A DNA stretch of 64,000 bases, from NCBI RefSeq assembly GCF_007109405.1, contig NZ_VJOY01000007.1:62001-126000 (forward strand), given 5' to 3'. The translations under genes were made by a program, and so were the position numbers. Under the pieces are notes generated by a model. The model searched no databases and was not told the origin of the DNA. It saw only the letters and a list, made by a program, of their open reading frames with translations. Within the stretch, counting starts at the first letter, position 1. Every line of letters starts with the position of its first letter. Shown here in pieces: positions 1 through 9,587 of this stretch. This DNA is from Pseudomonas mangiferae. GTDB lineage: Bacteria > Pseudomonadota > Gammaproteobacteria > Pseudomonadales > Pseudomonadaceae.

Positions 1-180
1 TCCGCCGCCGAGACCGACCTCAACGTGGTGATGACCGAGGCCGGTGGCTTCATCGAGATTCAGGGCACCGCCGAGGGCGAGCCGTTCCAGCCGGAGCAGC
101 TCACCGCGATGCTGGCCCTGGCCGAAAAAGGCATGCGCGAGCTGTTCGAACTGCAGCGCGCGGCGCTGGCGACGGAGTGA
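1..180 (+). CDS. rph: Ribonuclease PH, C-terminal fragment (gene begins before the window)
   Basis: Phosphorolytic 3'-5' exoribonuclease that trims tRNA precursors. Only the last 59 codons are present, open from base 1 to a TGA at 178-180. The translation runs [20 protein letters not shown] and then a short helix-rich tail, which matches the well conserved end of RNase PH; the [15 protein letters not shown] stretch is diagnostic. The stop lies only 4 bases before the ATG of the next gene, so the two are probably co-transcribed. rph next to crc and pyrE is the usual Pseudomonas order. Confidence 0.93.
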   Translation, partial: SAAETDLNVVMTEAGGFIEIQGTAEGEPFQPEQLTAMLALAEKGMRELFELQRAALATE

Positions 181-184
181 GGGC

Positions 185-556
185 ATGACCATGGAATTCC
201 GCGAACTGATGCCACCGCCGAGCCGCGAGGCCCGGCAATGGGCGATGGCTTGCCATTTCGCGGCGTTCCTCGGTCTGGTCTTCCCCTTCGGCAACCTGCT
301 GGGGCCGCTGATCGTCTGGCAGCTGAAGAAGGACCAGGACCCCTTCATCGACCAGCAGGGCAAGGAGGCGCTGAATTTCCAGATCACCGTGGCGGTGGCC
401 GGGCTGGTGTGCCTGCTGCTGATGCTGGTGGTGATCGGTTTCCTGCTGATCGGTCTGCTGGGGCTCGGCGCTCTGGTGCTGACCATCATCGCCGGCATCA
501 AGGCGAACGAGGGTGCGGCGTATCGCTACCCCTTCACCTGGCGGTTGCTGAAGTAA
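185..556 (+). CDS. DUF4870 small membrane protein
   Basis: A 123-residue inner-membrane protein of unknown function. The N-terminus (about 1-18) is polar and is followed by the DUF4870 pattern: a helix around AMACHFAAFLGLVFPFGNLL, a conserved loop with D and QGKEALNFQ, and two further hydrophobic segments (about 65-110). Start choice: ATG at 185 has GGAG seven bases upstream, inside the rph stop region; an in-frame ATG at 191 is the alternative. The tight spacing to rph suggests translational coupling. No specific role can be inferred beyond membrane location. Confidence 0.85.
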   Translation: MTMEFRELMPPPSREARQWAMACHFAAFLGLVFPFGNLLGPLIVWQLKKDQDPFIDQQGKEALNFQITVAVAGLVCLLLMLVVIGFLLIGLLGLGALVLTIIAGIKANEGAAYRYPFTWRLLK

Positions 557-592
557 GCATGGAAGGCGCGCCGCGCGGAGCGCGCGGCGGGG

Positions 593-1372
593 TCAGATGC
601 TCAGCGTCCAGTCGTAGTCGACGATCAGCGGGGCGTGCCGGGAGAAGCGTGGCTGGCGCGGCAACCGTGCGCTGCGCACGAAGCGGCGCATGCCCGGGGT
701 CAGTACCTGATAGTCGAAGCGCCAGCCCAGGTTGAGCAGCTCCGCCTGTTCGTTGTCCGGCCACCAGCTGAACTGGTCGCCTTCCCGGCTCACTTCGCGC
801 AGGGCGTCGACGTAGCCGAAATTACCGAACACCTCGTCCAGCCAAGCCCGCTCCGGAGCCAGGAAGCCCGGCATCTGCTGGCAGTCGCGCCAGTTCTTCA
901 CATCCAGCTTCTGGTGGGCCACGTACAGCGACCCGCAGTAGATGTATTCACGGCGCTTGCGGCGCTGCTTGTTCAGGTAGTGGGTGAAATCGTCCATGAA
1001 CTTGAACTTGTGGTTCAGGCTCTCGTCACCGCCTTGCCCGGAAGGCAGGAGCAGCGTGGCGATGCTCACCTTGTCGAAATCTGCCTGCAGGTAGCGCCCA
1101 TAACGGTCGGCCATCTCGAAGCCCAGACCGCTGATCACCGCCTTGGGTTGCTGCCGCGAATAGAGCGCCACGCCGCCCTGGGCGGGGACTTCGGCATCGC
1201 AGGCATACAGGAAGTAGCCATCCAGTTGGAAGGCCGGGTCATCCAGTTCGAAGACGGAGGCGCGGGTGTCTTGCAGGCAGATCACGTCGGCATTCTGCGC
1301 CTGCAGCCAGCTGAGGAGTCCTCGCTCGGCGGCAGCCTGAATACCATTCACGTTCACACTGATGATCCGCAT
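593..1372 (-). CDS. crc: Catabolite repression control protein Crc
   Basis: Crc works with Hfq to repress translation of catabolic mRNAs when preferred carbon sources are present. The 259-residue product starts MRIISVNVNGIQAAAERGLL and has the exonuclease III/AP-endonuclease fold seen throughout the family (early N/D motif VICLQDTRA, late H/D region APLIVDYDW). Length equals that of P. aeruginosa Crc. The reading frame is open further upstream, but the conserved N-terminus fixes the start at 1372. It diverges from pyrE across a 94-base gap, the standard pseudomonad arrangement. Family knowledge says Crc has lost nuclease activity; I did not test residues for this. Confidence 0.96.
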   Translation of the reverse strand: MRIISVNVNGIQAAAERGLLSWLQAQNADVICLQDTRASVFELDDPAFQLDGYFLYACDAEVPAQGGVALYSRQQPKAVISGLGFEMADRYGRYLQADFDKVSIATLLLPSGQGGDESLNHKFKFMDDFTHYLNKQRRKRREYIYCGSLYVAHQKLDVKNWRDCQQMPGFLAPERAWLDEVFGNFGYVDALREVSREGDQFSWWPDNEQAELLNLGWRFDYQVLTPGMRRFVRSARLPRQPRFSRHAPLIVDYDWTLSI

Positions 1373-1466
1373 AAATGGCCCCCAAAAACACGTCCGTGTA
1401 TGATACCCGAGCTCATTCCCATTAGCTAAATTCATAGCTGAATCCGTGCAGTCCGGGGCTCTTCCT

Positions 1467-2108
1467 ATGCAGGCGTACCAGCGCGATTTCATTCGTTTCG
1501 CCATCGAGCGCGGGGTCCTGCGTTTCGGCGAATTCACCCTCAAGTCCGGGCGCACCAGTCCCTATTTCTTCAACGCCGGCCTGTTCGACAGCGGCCTCGC
1601 CCTGGCCCGTCTCGGGCGCTTTTACGCCGCGGCCCTGGCCGACAGCGGGCTGGACTTCGACGTGCTGTTCGGGCCGGCCTACAAGGGCATTCCCCTGGCC
1701 GCCGCCACGGCGGTGGCGCTGGCCGAGCACCACGAGCGCGACCTGCCTTGGTGCTTCAACCGCAAGGAAGCCAAGGAGCACGGCGAGGGCGGTACCCTGG
1801 TGGGCGCGCCGCTGCGTGGCCGGGTGATGATCGTCGACGACGTGATCACCGCCGGCACCGCGATTCGCGAGGTGATGCAGATCATCGAGGCCCAGGGCGC
1901 CCGCCCGGCCGGTGTGCTGATCGCCATGAACCGCCAGGAGCGCGGTCGCGGCGAGCTGTCGGCGATCCAGGAAGTGGAGCGCGATTTCGGCATGCCGGTG
2001 GTGAGCATCGTGGGCCTGGACCAGGTGCTGGACTATCTGGCCGAAGATGCTGAACTGAAGAAACACTTGCCCGCGGTGGAAGCCTACCGCGCCCAGTACG
2101 GCATCTGA
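1467..2108 (+). CDS. pyrE: Orotate phosphoribosyltransferase
   Basis: Pyrimidine biosynthesis: converts orotate plus PRPP to orotidine 5'-monophosphate in the cytoplasm. The product is 213 residues, starting [20 protein letters not shown]. The PRPP-binding loop is visible as [16 protein letters not shown] (about 120-135), and the [11 protein letters not shown] segment near the N-terminus is also characteristic. ATG at 1467 gives the family length; an in-frame ATG at 1446 would add seven unconserved residues. It is divergent from crc and followed after 19 bases by a DUF4124 gene on the same strand. Confidence 0.97.
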   Translation: MQAYQRDFIRFAIERGVLRFGEFTLKSGRTSPYFFNAGLFDSGLALARLGRFYAAALADSGLDFDVLFGPAYKGIPLAAATAVALAEHHERDLPWCFNRKEAKEHGEGGTLVGAPLRGRVMIVDDVITAGTAIREVMQIIEAQGARPAGVLIAMNRQERGRGELSAIQEVERDFGMPVVSIVGLDQVLDYLAEDAELKKHLPAVEAYRAQYGI

Positions 2109-2127
2109 CGATCACAGGAAGCCTGCC

Positions 2128-2730
2128 ATGGCCAGACAGGAAGCGATTCGCCTGACGCTGTTGCTCAGCCTCTGCTGCACGTTGCCGGTACAGGCCGCGG
2201 GCGAGCTGTACCGCTACGTCAACGACAAGGGCGTGACGGTGCTCGACCGCCAGGGCGTGCCGCCGGAGTTCGTCAGCAAGGGCTACCAGGTCCTGAACGA
2301 CCAGGGTCGGGTGATCCAGGTGGTACCGCCGGCCCCGTCCCCCGAGGAAATGCAGCAGCGGCTGCAGGCCAAGGCCCAGGCCACCTCCGATGCACAGCTG
2401 CTGCGCCTGTATTCCAGCGTCGACGACGTGGACCGCGCCCTCAAGCGCAAGCTGGGCGAGATCGATGGCCTGATCAGCGTGGTCCGCGGCAACCTGCAGT
2501 CCCTCAAGGTGCAGCAGGACAACCTGCAGAGCCGCGCCGCCGACATGGAGCGCGCCGGTCGTACGGTGCCGGATGTGCTGGTCGGCCAGATCGCCGATCT
2601 CAAGGACGAGCAGCAACGTCTGGAGAAGGACATCCAGCGCTACCAGGACACGCGCCAGCAGACCGAGCAGACCTTCGGTGCCGACCGCGCGCGGATCGCC
2701 CAGCTGATGGGGACGTCCACGTCCCCCTGA
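2128..2730 (+). CDS. DUF4124 domain exported protein with coiled coil
   Basis: A 200-residue predicted periplasmic protein of unknown function. It has a signal peptide (MARQEAIRL, a leucine-rich core, cleavage after VQA near residue 24), then a DUF4124 domain (about 25-60: GELYRYVNDKGVTVLDRQGVPPE). From about 75 to 195 it is rich in Q, E, K, R and L with heptad character, consistent with a long coiled coil. RBS AGGAAG lies 6 bases before the ATG. It follows pyrE by 19 bases and ends just before a strong terminator, so it is likely the last gene of a pyrE transcript. A conserved pyrE neighbour in pseudomonads. Confidence 0.85.
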   Translation: MARQEAIRLTLLLSLCCTLPVQAAGELYRYVNDKGVTVLDRQGVPPEFVSKGYQVLNDQGRVIQVVPPAPSPEEMQQRLQAKAQATSDAQLLRLYSSVDDVDRALKRKLGEIDGLISVVRGNLQSLKVQQDNLQSRAADMERAGRTVPDVLVGQIADLKDEQQRLEKDIQRYQDTRQQTEQTFGADRARIAQLMGTSTSP

Positions 2731-2733
2731 CAT

Positions 2734-2763
2734 AAAAAAGGCCGCGTTCGAGCGGCCTTTTTC
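2734..2763. terminator. Bidirectional intrinsic terminator between the DUF4124 gene and argB
   Basis: GGCCGC and GCGGCC arms around a short GTTCGA-type loop, preceded by a run of six A and followed by a run of T. The U-tract is therefore present on both strands, and the element can end both the rightward pyrE/DUF4124 transcript and the leftward argB transcript. Confidence 0.9.
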
Positions 2764-2776
2764 ATGGGTGGCGGAT

Positions 2777-3781
<1,005 letters not shown>

Positions 3782-6382
3782 TCAGAACGGCAGGGTCAGG
3801 TCCGGGGCCACGGCGTAGAGCTGGGCGCGGAAGACTTCCTGGATGCGCTTGAGTTCTTCCTCGCTGTCCGCCTCGAAGCGCAGCACCAGCACCGGCGTGG
3901 TGTTGGAGGCGCGGATCAGGCCCCAGCCCTTGGGGTAGTCGACGCGCACGCCGTCCAGGGTGGTGAGGTTGGCCTCGCCCCAGTGGCCGTCGCGCTGCAG
4001 GCGCTCGATCAGGCGGAACTTGGTCTCGTCGGTGACGGTGATGTTGATCTCGGGGGTGGAAACGTCGCTGGGGAACGCCGAGAACACGTGTTCCGCGTCG
4101 CGCTTGTCCTGGCTGAGGATCTCCAGCAGGCGGGCGGCGCTGTAGATGCCGTCGTCGAAGCCGAACCAGCGCTCCTTGAAGAACACGTGGCCGCTCATCT
4201 CGCCGGCCAGCAGGGCGCCGGTTTCCTTCATCTTCTTTTTGATCAGCGAATGGCCGGTCTTCCACATCACCGGGCGGCCGCCGTAGCCGCTGATGAGGGC
4301 GGTGAGGCGGCGGGTGCATTTCACGTCGAAGATGATGTCGGCGCCCGGGTTGCGCGAGACCACGTCCTTGGCGAACAGCATCAGCAGGCGGTCGGGGTAG
4401 ATGATGGTGCCGTTGTTGGTCACCACCCCGACGCGGTCGCCGTCGCCGTCGAAGGCCAGGCCCAGGTCGGCGTTCTCCGCCTTGACCTTGGCGATCAGGT
4501 CCTTCAGGTTTTCCGGCTTGCCCGGGTCCGGGTGGTGGTTCGGGAAGTGGCCGTCCACGTCGCAGAACAGCGGGATCACGCTGCAGCCCAGGGCCTCGAT
4601 CAGGCGCGGAGCGATCACCCCGGCGACGCCGTTGCCGCAGTCCACCACCACGCGCATGGGCTTGGCCATCGCCACGTCGTCGCGGATCTGCTTGAAGTAG
4701 CGGTCGAGGATTTCCACCTGCTCGACGCTGCCGACGCCGCTGGCCAGGTCGTTGTTCTGGATGCGGGTGTGCAGCGCGGTAATGCTTTCGTTGGCCAGGG
4801 TGTCGCCGGCGATGACGATCTTGAAGCCGTTGTAGTCCGGCGGGTTGTGGCTGCCGGTGAGCATCACGCCGGATTTGCCTTCCAGCACGTGGGTCGCGTA
4901 GTAGAGCACCGGGGTCGGCACCATGCCGACGTCGCTGACCCGGCAGCCGCAGTCCAGCAGACCCTGGATCAGGCCCTGCACCAGCTCGGGACCGGAAAGG
5001 CGGCCGTCGCGGCCGACGGCGACATTGGGCTCGCCACGGGCCAGGCTCTCCGAGCCGATGGCGCGGCCGATCCAGTAGGCGCTTTCGGCGGTGAGCGTAT
5101 CGCCGACCACGCCGCGGATGTCATAGGCGCGGAAGATGCTGGCGGGCAGGTTGGGGGCGTGCTGTGGGGTGCTCATAATCGGGGCTTGCTCCAATCCCAG
5201 GAGGTCCTGGTCTTCGTCGAGGATGTCGATATCGAGGATGTCGGTATCTTGAAAAAGTGGGTCGGTCAGCGCATCGGTCGCCGGCCGGACCGGCGGGGCG
5301 GGCGCCAGCGCGACGGGGGCGGCTTCCACGAGGGGCGCCGCTGCCGGGGCGGCCGGCGCGCTCTTGCGACGGGCCTGACGGATCAGGGTCTGGGCCAACA
5401 GGTCCAGGGCCGGGAGCTTCAGGGCGAAGGCTTTGACGCTCTTGCCGGTCGAGAGTTCTTGGACCATCTGGTTGAGGGCCAGGACGTCGTCCCGCAGGCG
5501 GTGCTGCAGGGACTGGCGCTGCAGGTACAGCCCGGTCAGCCCGCCGGCCAGGGCCAGCAGCGCGGCCAGGCCCAGCAGCAGCGGCGAGCCGCCGGCCTGG
5601 GCGAAGGCCGGGCCGGGCACGAATTCCAGCTTCCAGTGGGGGTTGCCGGTGGGGAAGCTCTCCGCCGCGGCGACGCCGGCCTGCCCGCCCTGGGCGAGGG
5701 TCTGCGGCGTGGCGCTGCCGAACTGCTGGACCAGGCGCCACTGGCCGGCGTCCTCCGGGAGCGGCGGCAGGGTCCGCAGCAGCCGTTGCAGGTCCACCGC
5801 CAGCAGCAGCGTGCCCTGGGCCGGCAGGCCATCGCCGGCGCGCAGCGGCGCGGCACTGTAGACCAGCCAGCGCTGGCCGATCCGGTAGGCTTCCGGCGCG
5901 GGTTGCGGGCCGCTCTCGGTCCGCCGCAGCAGGTCGAGGGCGGCGAAGTTCAGCGGTGCGGCCCGCTCCGAGGTGGGCTGCGCCTGGCCGGGCAGGTTGA
6001 CGTAGGCGTCCACCACGTCGCCCCAGTAGGTGAGGGCCTGCTCGGCCGCCAGCACCTGGGCCGGTTGCTGGCTCTGCAGTGCCTGGACCAGGGCCGGGTT
6101 GCGCGCCGCCACGTCGGTGTCCCGGGCCAGTTGCGCCAGGGCCTTCTGCAGCGTCGCCGCCTGGCCGGCGCCCCAGGCCTGGAGCAGGCGCTGGCGTTCC
6201 TGCTGGCGGGCGCCTTCGAGGCTGCCGAACCACAGCAGCGCGCCGGCGGCGAGCACGCCGGCGACGCAGGCCACCACGGCCGGCAGGGCCACGCCGAAGC
6301 GGCCGGCGGGGCGCACGACCGGCTCCAGCGGGGTGAGGGTCAGGCTGTCATCGTCCTTGGCGGTACGCTTGAAGAGTTTCAA
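3782..6382 (-). CDS. algC: Phosphomannomutase/phosphoglucomutase AlgC, long membrane-anchored form
   Basis: AlgC interconverts mannose-6-P/mannose-1-P and glucose-6-P/glucose-1-P for alginate, LPS, Psl and rhamnolipid synthesis. The C-terminal ~464 residues (from an internal ATG at 5176) are the classical enzyme: TGSHNPPDYNG phosphoserine loop, metal loop AFDGDGDRVG, sugar loop GEMSGH, phosphate loop RASNTTP. Upstream, in the same uninterrupted frame, are about 400 residues: a transmembrane segment (about 30-55), a probable periplasmic region, a second transmembrane segment (about 262-284), and a low-complexity A/P linker. The TTG at 6382 (KLFKRTAKDDD follows) has GGGAG about 9 bases upstream and gives 866 residues, close to the long form annotated in P. 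aeruginosa. The short form from 5176 remains possible. Confidence 0.88.
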   Translation of the reverse strand: MKLFKRTAKDDDSLTLTPLEPVVRPAGRFGVALPAVVACVAGVLAAGALLWFGSLEGARQQERQRLLQAWGAGQAATLQKALAQLARDTDVAARNPALVQALQSQQPAQVLAAEQALTYWGDVVDAYVNLPGQAQPTSERAAPLNFAALDLLRRTESGPQPAPEAYRIGQRWLVYSAAPLRAGDGLPAQGTLLLAVDLQRLLRTLPPLPEDAGQWRLVQQFGSATPQTLAQGGQAGVAAAESFPTGNPHWKLEFVPGPAFAQAGGSPLLLGLAALLALAGGLTGLYLQRQSLQHRLRDDVLALNQMVQELSTGKSVKAFALKLPALDLLAQTLIRQARRKSAPAAPAAAPLVEAAPVALAPAPPVRPATDALTDPLFQDTDILDIDILDEDQDLLGLEQAPIMSTPQHAPNLPASIFRAYDIRGVVGDTLTAESAYWIGRAIGSESLARGEPNVAVGRDGRLSGPELVQGLIQGLLDCGCRVSDVGMVPTPVLYYATHVLEGKSGVMLTGSHNPPDYNGFKIVIAGDTLANESITALHTRIQNNDLASGVGSVEQVEILDRYFKQIRDDVAMAKPMRVVVDCGNGVAGVIAPRLIEALGCSVIPLFCDVDGHFPNHHPDPGKPENLKDLIAKVKAENADLGLAFDGDGDRVGVVTNNGTIIYPDRLLMLFAKDVVSRNPGADIIFDVKCTRRLTALISGYGGRPVMWKTGHSLIKKKMKETGALLAGEMSGHVFFKERWFGFDDGIYSAARLLEILSQDKRDAEHVFSAFPSDVSTPEINITVTDETKFRLIERLQRDGHWGEANLTTLDGVRVDYPKGWGLIRASNTTPVLVLRFEADSEEELKRIQEVFRAQLYAVAPDLTLPF

Positions 6383-6419
6383 CGGAACGTCTCCCGGGCG
6401 GTCGTCCTGCGGTAGGGGG

Positions 6420-6884
6420 TCAGTGGCTGCCGGAATGTCCGAAGCCGCCCGCGCCACGCTGGCTGGGGCTGTGATCGTCGAAGGCCTCGACCACCTCGAA
6501 CCGGGCCTGCACCACCGGCACCAGCACCAGCTGGGCGATGCGCTCGCCGACGGCGATCTCGAAGGTCGTCTGGCCACGGTTCCAGCAGGACACCATCAGT
6601 TCGCCCTGGTAGTCCGAGTCGATCAGGCCCACCAGGTTGCCCAGCACGATGCCGTGCTTGTGGCCGAGGCCCGAGCGCGGCAGCACCAGGGCGGCGAGGC
6701 CGGGGTCGGCGATGTGGATCGCCAGGCCGGTAGGGATCAGCACGGTCTGGCCCGGTTCGAGGGACAGCGGCTGCTCGCTCATGGCGCGCAGGTCGAGCCC
6801 GGCGGAACCGGGGGTGGCGTACTGGGGCAGGGGGAAATCGCGACCCAGGCGCGGGTCGAGGATCTTCGCTTGCAGGGCGTGCAT
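6420..6884 (-). CDS. dut: Deoxyuridine 5'-triphosphate nucleotidohydrolase
   Basis: Hydrolyses dUTP to dUMP and PPi, limiting uracil incorporation into DNA and feeding thymidylate synthesis. 154 residues with the dUTPase motifs in order: [10 protein letters not shown] (motif 1), [10 protein letters not shown] (motif 2), [10 protein letters not shown] (motif 3), ERIAQLV (motif 4), and a glycine-rich C-terminal tail ([11 protein letters not shown], motif 5). Starts 5 bases after the coaBC stop, indicating one operon; algC begins 37 bases after its stop. Confidence 0.97.
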   Translation of the reverse strand: MHALQAKILDPRLGRDFPLPQYATPGSAGLDLRAMSEQPLSLEPGQTVLIPTGLAIHIADPGLAALVLPRSGLGHKHGIVLGNLVGLIDSDYQGELMVSCWNRGQTTFEIAVGERIAQLVLVPVVQARFEVVEAFDDHSPSQRGAGGFGHSGSH

Positions 6885-6889
6885 AGGGC

Positions 6890-8098
6890 TCAGGCCTGAT
6901 TGAGACGTTCGGCGATGAAGGCGACCAGTTGCCGGGCGATCTTGCTCTTGCTGGTCTGCGCCAGGCTGGTCTGCCGCAGGTCGCGGTCGATGATGGTGAT
7001 GGCGTTTTCCTCGCTGTTGAAACCGATGGCGGGGTTCGCCACGTCGTTCGCCACGATCAGGTCGAGGTTCTTGTCCCTGAGCTTGCGCGAGGCGTATTCC
7101 AGCAGGTGCTCGGTTTCCGCCGCGAAGCCGACGCTGAAGGGGCGGTCGTCACGGCGTGCGAGGGTGGCGAGGATGTCGGGGTTACGCACCAGTTGCAACA
7201 GCAGGCCCTCGCCACTGGCGGGGTCTTTCTTCATTTTGTGCGGCGCCACCACTTCGGGCCGGTAGTCCGCCACCGCGGCGGCGGCGATCAGCAGGTCGCA
7301 GGGCATCGCCGCCTCGCAGGCGGCCAGCATGTCGCGGGCGCTGATGACGTCGACCCGGTTGACCCGGTCGGGGGTCGGCAGGTGCACCGGGCCGGTGACC
7401 AGGGTCACCTTGGCACCTGCCTCGGCGGCGGCCTCGGCCAGGGAGAAGCCCATCTTCCCGGAGCTGTGGTTGGTGATGTAGCGCACCGGGTCGATATTCT
7501 CCCGGGTCGGGCCGGCGGTGATCAGCACATGCCGGCCGTCCAGGGCGCGGCGCTGGAAGCAGTCGGCGGCCAGCTGCGCCAGCTGCTCGGCTTCCAGCAT
7601 GCGGCCGGGGCCCACGTCGCCGCAGGCCTGGCTGCCGGCGGCCGGGCCGAACAGGCGGATGCCGCGCTTGCCGAGCACCTCGGCGTTGGCCTGGGTGGAA
7701 GGGTCGCGCCACATGGCCTGGTTCATCGCCGGGGCGAGGGCCACGGGGGCGTCGGTGGCCAGCACCAGGGTGGTCAGCAGGTCGTCGGCGATGCCCTGGG
7801 TCAGGCGCGCCATCAGGTCGGCGGTGGCCGGCGCCACCAGGACCAGGTCGGCCCAGCGGGCCAGCTCGATGTGGCCCATGGCGGCTTCCGCGGCGGGGTC
7901 CAGCAGGTCGAGGTGAACGGGGTGCCCGGAGAGGGCCTGAAGGGTCAGCGGGGTGATGAATTCGCGCCCGCCGCGGGTCATCACGACCCGGACTTCGGCG
8001 CCCTGATCGCGCAGGCGGCGGACCAGCTCGGCACTCTTGTATGCGGCGATCCCGCCGCCCACGCCCAGAACGATGCGTTTCCGATAAAGCCGCTGCAT
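6890..8098 (-). CDS. coaBC: Bifunctional phosphopantothenoylcysteine decarboxylase / phosphopantothenate-cysteine ligase
   Basis: Two consecutive steps of coenzyme A synthesis. 402 residues. The N-terminal flavoprotein CoaC half (1-190) begins with the [11 protein letters not shown] fold motif and contains the APAMNQAMW substrate motif. The CoaB half (190-402) contains [16 protein letters not shown] near its start and later VGFAAETEH. Start: ATG at 8098, supported by AGGCAGG upstream and by conserved length; an upstream in-frame ATG at 8125 adds nine unconserved residues. It heads the leftward run coaBC-dut-algC-argB and is divergent from radC. Confidence 0.96.
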   Translation of the reverse strand: MQRLYRKRIVLGVGGGIAAYKSAELVRRLRDQGAEVRVVMTRGGREFITPLTLQALSGHPVHLDLLDPAAEAAMGHIELARWADLVLVAPATADLMARLTQGIADDLLTTLVLATDAPVALAPAMNQAMWRDPSTQANAEVLGKRGIRLFGPAAGSQACGDVGPGRMLEAEQLAQLAADCFQRRALDGRHVLITAGPTRENIDPVRYITNHSSGKMGFSLAEAAAEAGAKVTLVTGPVHLPTPDRVNRVDVISARDMLAACEAAMPCDLLIAAAAVADYRPEVVAPHKMKKDPASGEGLLLQLVRNPDILATLARRDDRPFSVGFAAETEHLLEYASRKLRDKNLDLIVANDVANPAIGFNSEENAITIIDRDLRQTSLAQTSKSKIARQLVAFIAERLNQA

Positions 8099-8348
8099 AG
8101 GCCTGCCTTTTATAGAGGGTTCCATGCGCGGCGGAGACGCCTCCCCAGGCCGGCCGCCGCGCGAAGTCGGGGGCTAAGATAGCACAGGGTCCGGGGCGGC
8201 ACAGGGGAACGCTCCTGCGTCCTCGGCGCACCGCGCGCGGGCGCTGCGAGCGACTTGGCGAAGCTGGGCTAGGCTATCCCTTCGCGGCCACGGAATGGCC
8301 GCCCGGTGCCCGCCCTGGGCGCCGTTCAACCCGTACACGGAGGTATGC

Positions 8349-9023
8349 ATGAGCATTCGAGAATGGCCGGCCCAGGAGCGGCCCCGGGAGAAACTGCTGG
8401 AGCAGGGCGCGGCGATGCTGACCGATGCCGAATTGCTGGCGATCTTCCTGCGCACCGGGGTCGCCGGGCAGAGCGCGGTGGACCTGGCGCGGCACCTGCT
8501 CAACGACTTCGGCAGCCTGCGCCAGCTGCTGGAGGCGGACCTGACGGCGTTCAGCCGGCGCCTCGGCCTGGGGCCGGCGAAGTTCACCCAGCTGCAGGCG
8601 GTGCTGGAGATGGGGCGGCGCCACCTGGCCGAGCGCCTGCGCCGGGATTCCGCCCTGGAGAGCCCGCAGGCGGTGCGCGACTACCTCAAGGCCCAGCTGC
8701 GCCACGAGCGCCACGAAGTGTTCGGCTGCCTGTTCCTGGACGCCAAGCACCGGGCGCTGGCCTTCGAGGTGCTGTTCCACGGCACCATCGACACCGCCAA
8801 CGTCTACCCGCGGCAGGTGGTCCGGCGCGCCCTGGCCCACAACGCGGCAGCCCTGATCATCACCCACAACCACCCCTCGGGCATCGCCGAGCCGAGCCAG
8901 GCGGACCAGAAGCTCACCCTGCGGCTGAAGGAAGCGCTGGCGCTGATCGACGTGCGCCTGCTGGACCATTTCATCGTCGGCGACGGCGAGCCGCTGTCCC
9001 TGGCGGAGCGGGGCCTGCTGTGA
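8349..9023 (+). CDS. radC: RadC/YeeS family JAB-domain protein
   Basis: 224 residues, the usual RadC length. An N-terminal helix-hairpin-helix region (about 5-75, with [16 protein letters not shown]) is followed by an MPN/JAB1-like domain (about 100-224) with the metal-binding signature THNHPSG and downstream [10 protein letters not shown]. Despite its name, family literature does not support a direct role in DNA repair; the biochemical role is unsettled. The gene is divergent from coaBC and converges with the next gene with only 3 bases between their stops. Confidence 0.93.
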   Translation: MSIREWPAQERPREKLLEQGAAMLTDAELLAIFLRTGVAGQSAVDLARHLLNDFGSLRQLLEADLTAFSRRLGLGPAKFTQLQAVLEMGRRHLAERLRRDSALESPQAVRDYLKAQLRHERHEVFGCLFLDAKHRALAFEVLFHGTIDTANVYPRQVVRRALAHNAAALIITHNHPSGIAEPSQADQKLTLRLKEALALIDVRLLDHFIVGDGEPLSLAERGLL

Positions 9024-9026
9024 GGC

Positions 9027-9587
9027 CTAGGCGTCGAGGGTGCGGCGGCGGATGTCCCGCAGCAGGCGCTGGCGGATCAGGCCGCTGACCGGGCGGATGG
9101 CCAGCCAGTAGGGGGTGAACAGCAGGCGGCTGCGCCGGTCCGGCCAATACACCCGGGTTTCCGTGTGCAGCCGCGCGCCGTGGGCGCCTTCTTCGCAACG
9201 GAAGTGCAGCAGCAGCTTGGCGGTGCCGGGTTCGCGGAAAGCGCGGAAATCGTCGCCGTTCGTGCAGGGGCGCAGGCCGAAGTCGCTGCGCCAGAAGCGC
9301 CCGATCAGGCCGAAGGCGATTTCCCGGTCATCGGCTCGCCCCAGTGGGGTGAAGGCATGCAGGCCGAAGCGTGGTCGCTCGGCTAGGCCGTTGCGCAGGC
9401 CCAGGCGCAACGCCAGGCGCGCGGGCGCCTCACGCACCTGGAGGAGCAGCCGCACCAGGGGATCGTCTTCGTCGGAGGTCTGCTCGATGGCGTCGAGAAT
9501 GCGCCCGGGCGCCGCCTGGACGTCCAGGGCATGCCGCTCGCTGAACTGGAAGACCGGCAGCAACTGGCCGGCGAGGCCCGTGTTCAC
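9027..9587 (-). CDS. Small SRPBCC-like (polyketide cyclase/START fold) protein, unknown function
   Basis: 186 residues starting with GTG at 9587. That GTG overlaps the TGA of the upstream peptide-binding protein (GTGA), so the two should be translationally coupled. The sequence opens LLPVFQFSERHALDVQ and later has TPLGRADDREIAFGLIGRFW and ETRVYWPDRRSRLLFTPYWLAIRP. This resembles the SRPBCC pattern in which an N-terminal strand/helix (ERHALDVQAAPGRILDAI) and a long C-terminal helix frame a hydrophobic pocket. Family assignment is from pattern only. No signal peptide. Ligand unknown. Confidence 0.72.
   Translation of the reverse strand: MNTGLAGQLLPVFQFSERHALDVQAAPGRILDAIEQTSDEDDPLVRLLLQVREAPARLALRLGLRNGLAERPRFGLHAFTPLGRADDREIAFGLIGRFWRSDFGLRPCTNGDDFRAFREPGTAKLLLHFRCEEGAHGARLHTETRVYWPDRRSRLLFTPYWLAIRPVSGLIRQRLLRDIRRRTLDA

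Noticed and set aside
1373-1466. Sigma-70 promoter TATGAT at 1399-1404 for pyrE
   Set aside because: No acceptable -35 element at 16-18 bases; too weak to list as a feature.
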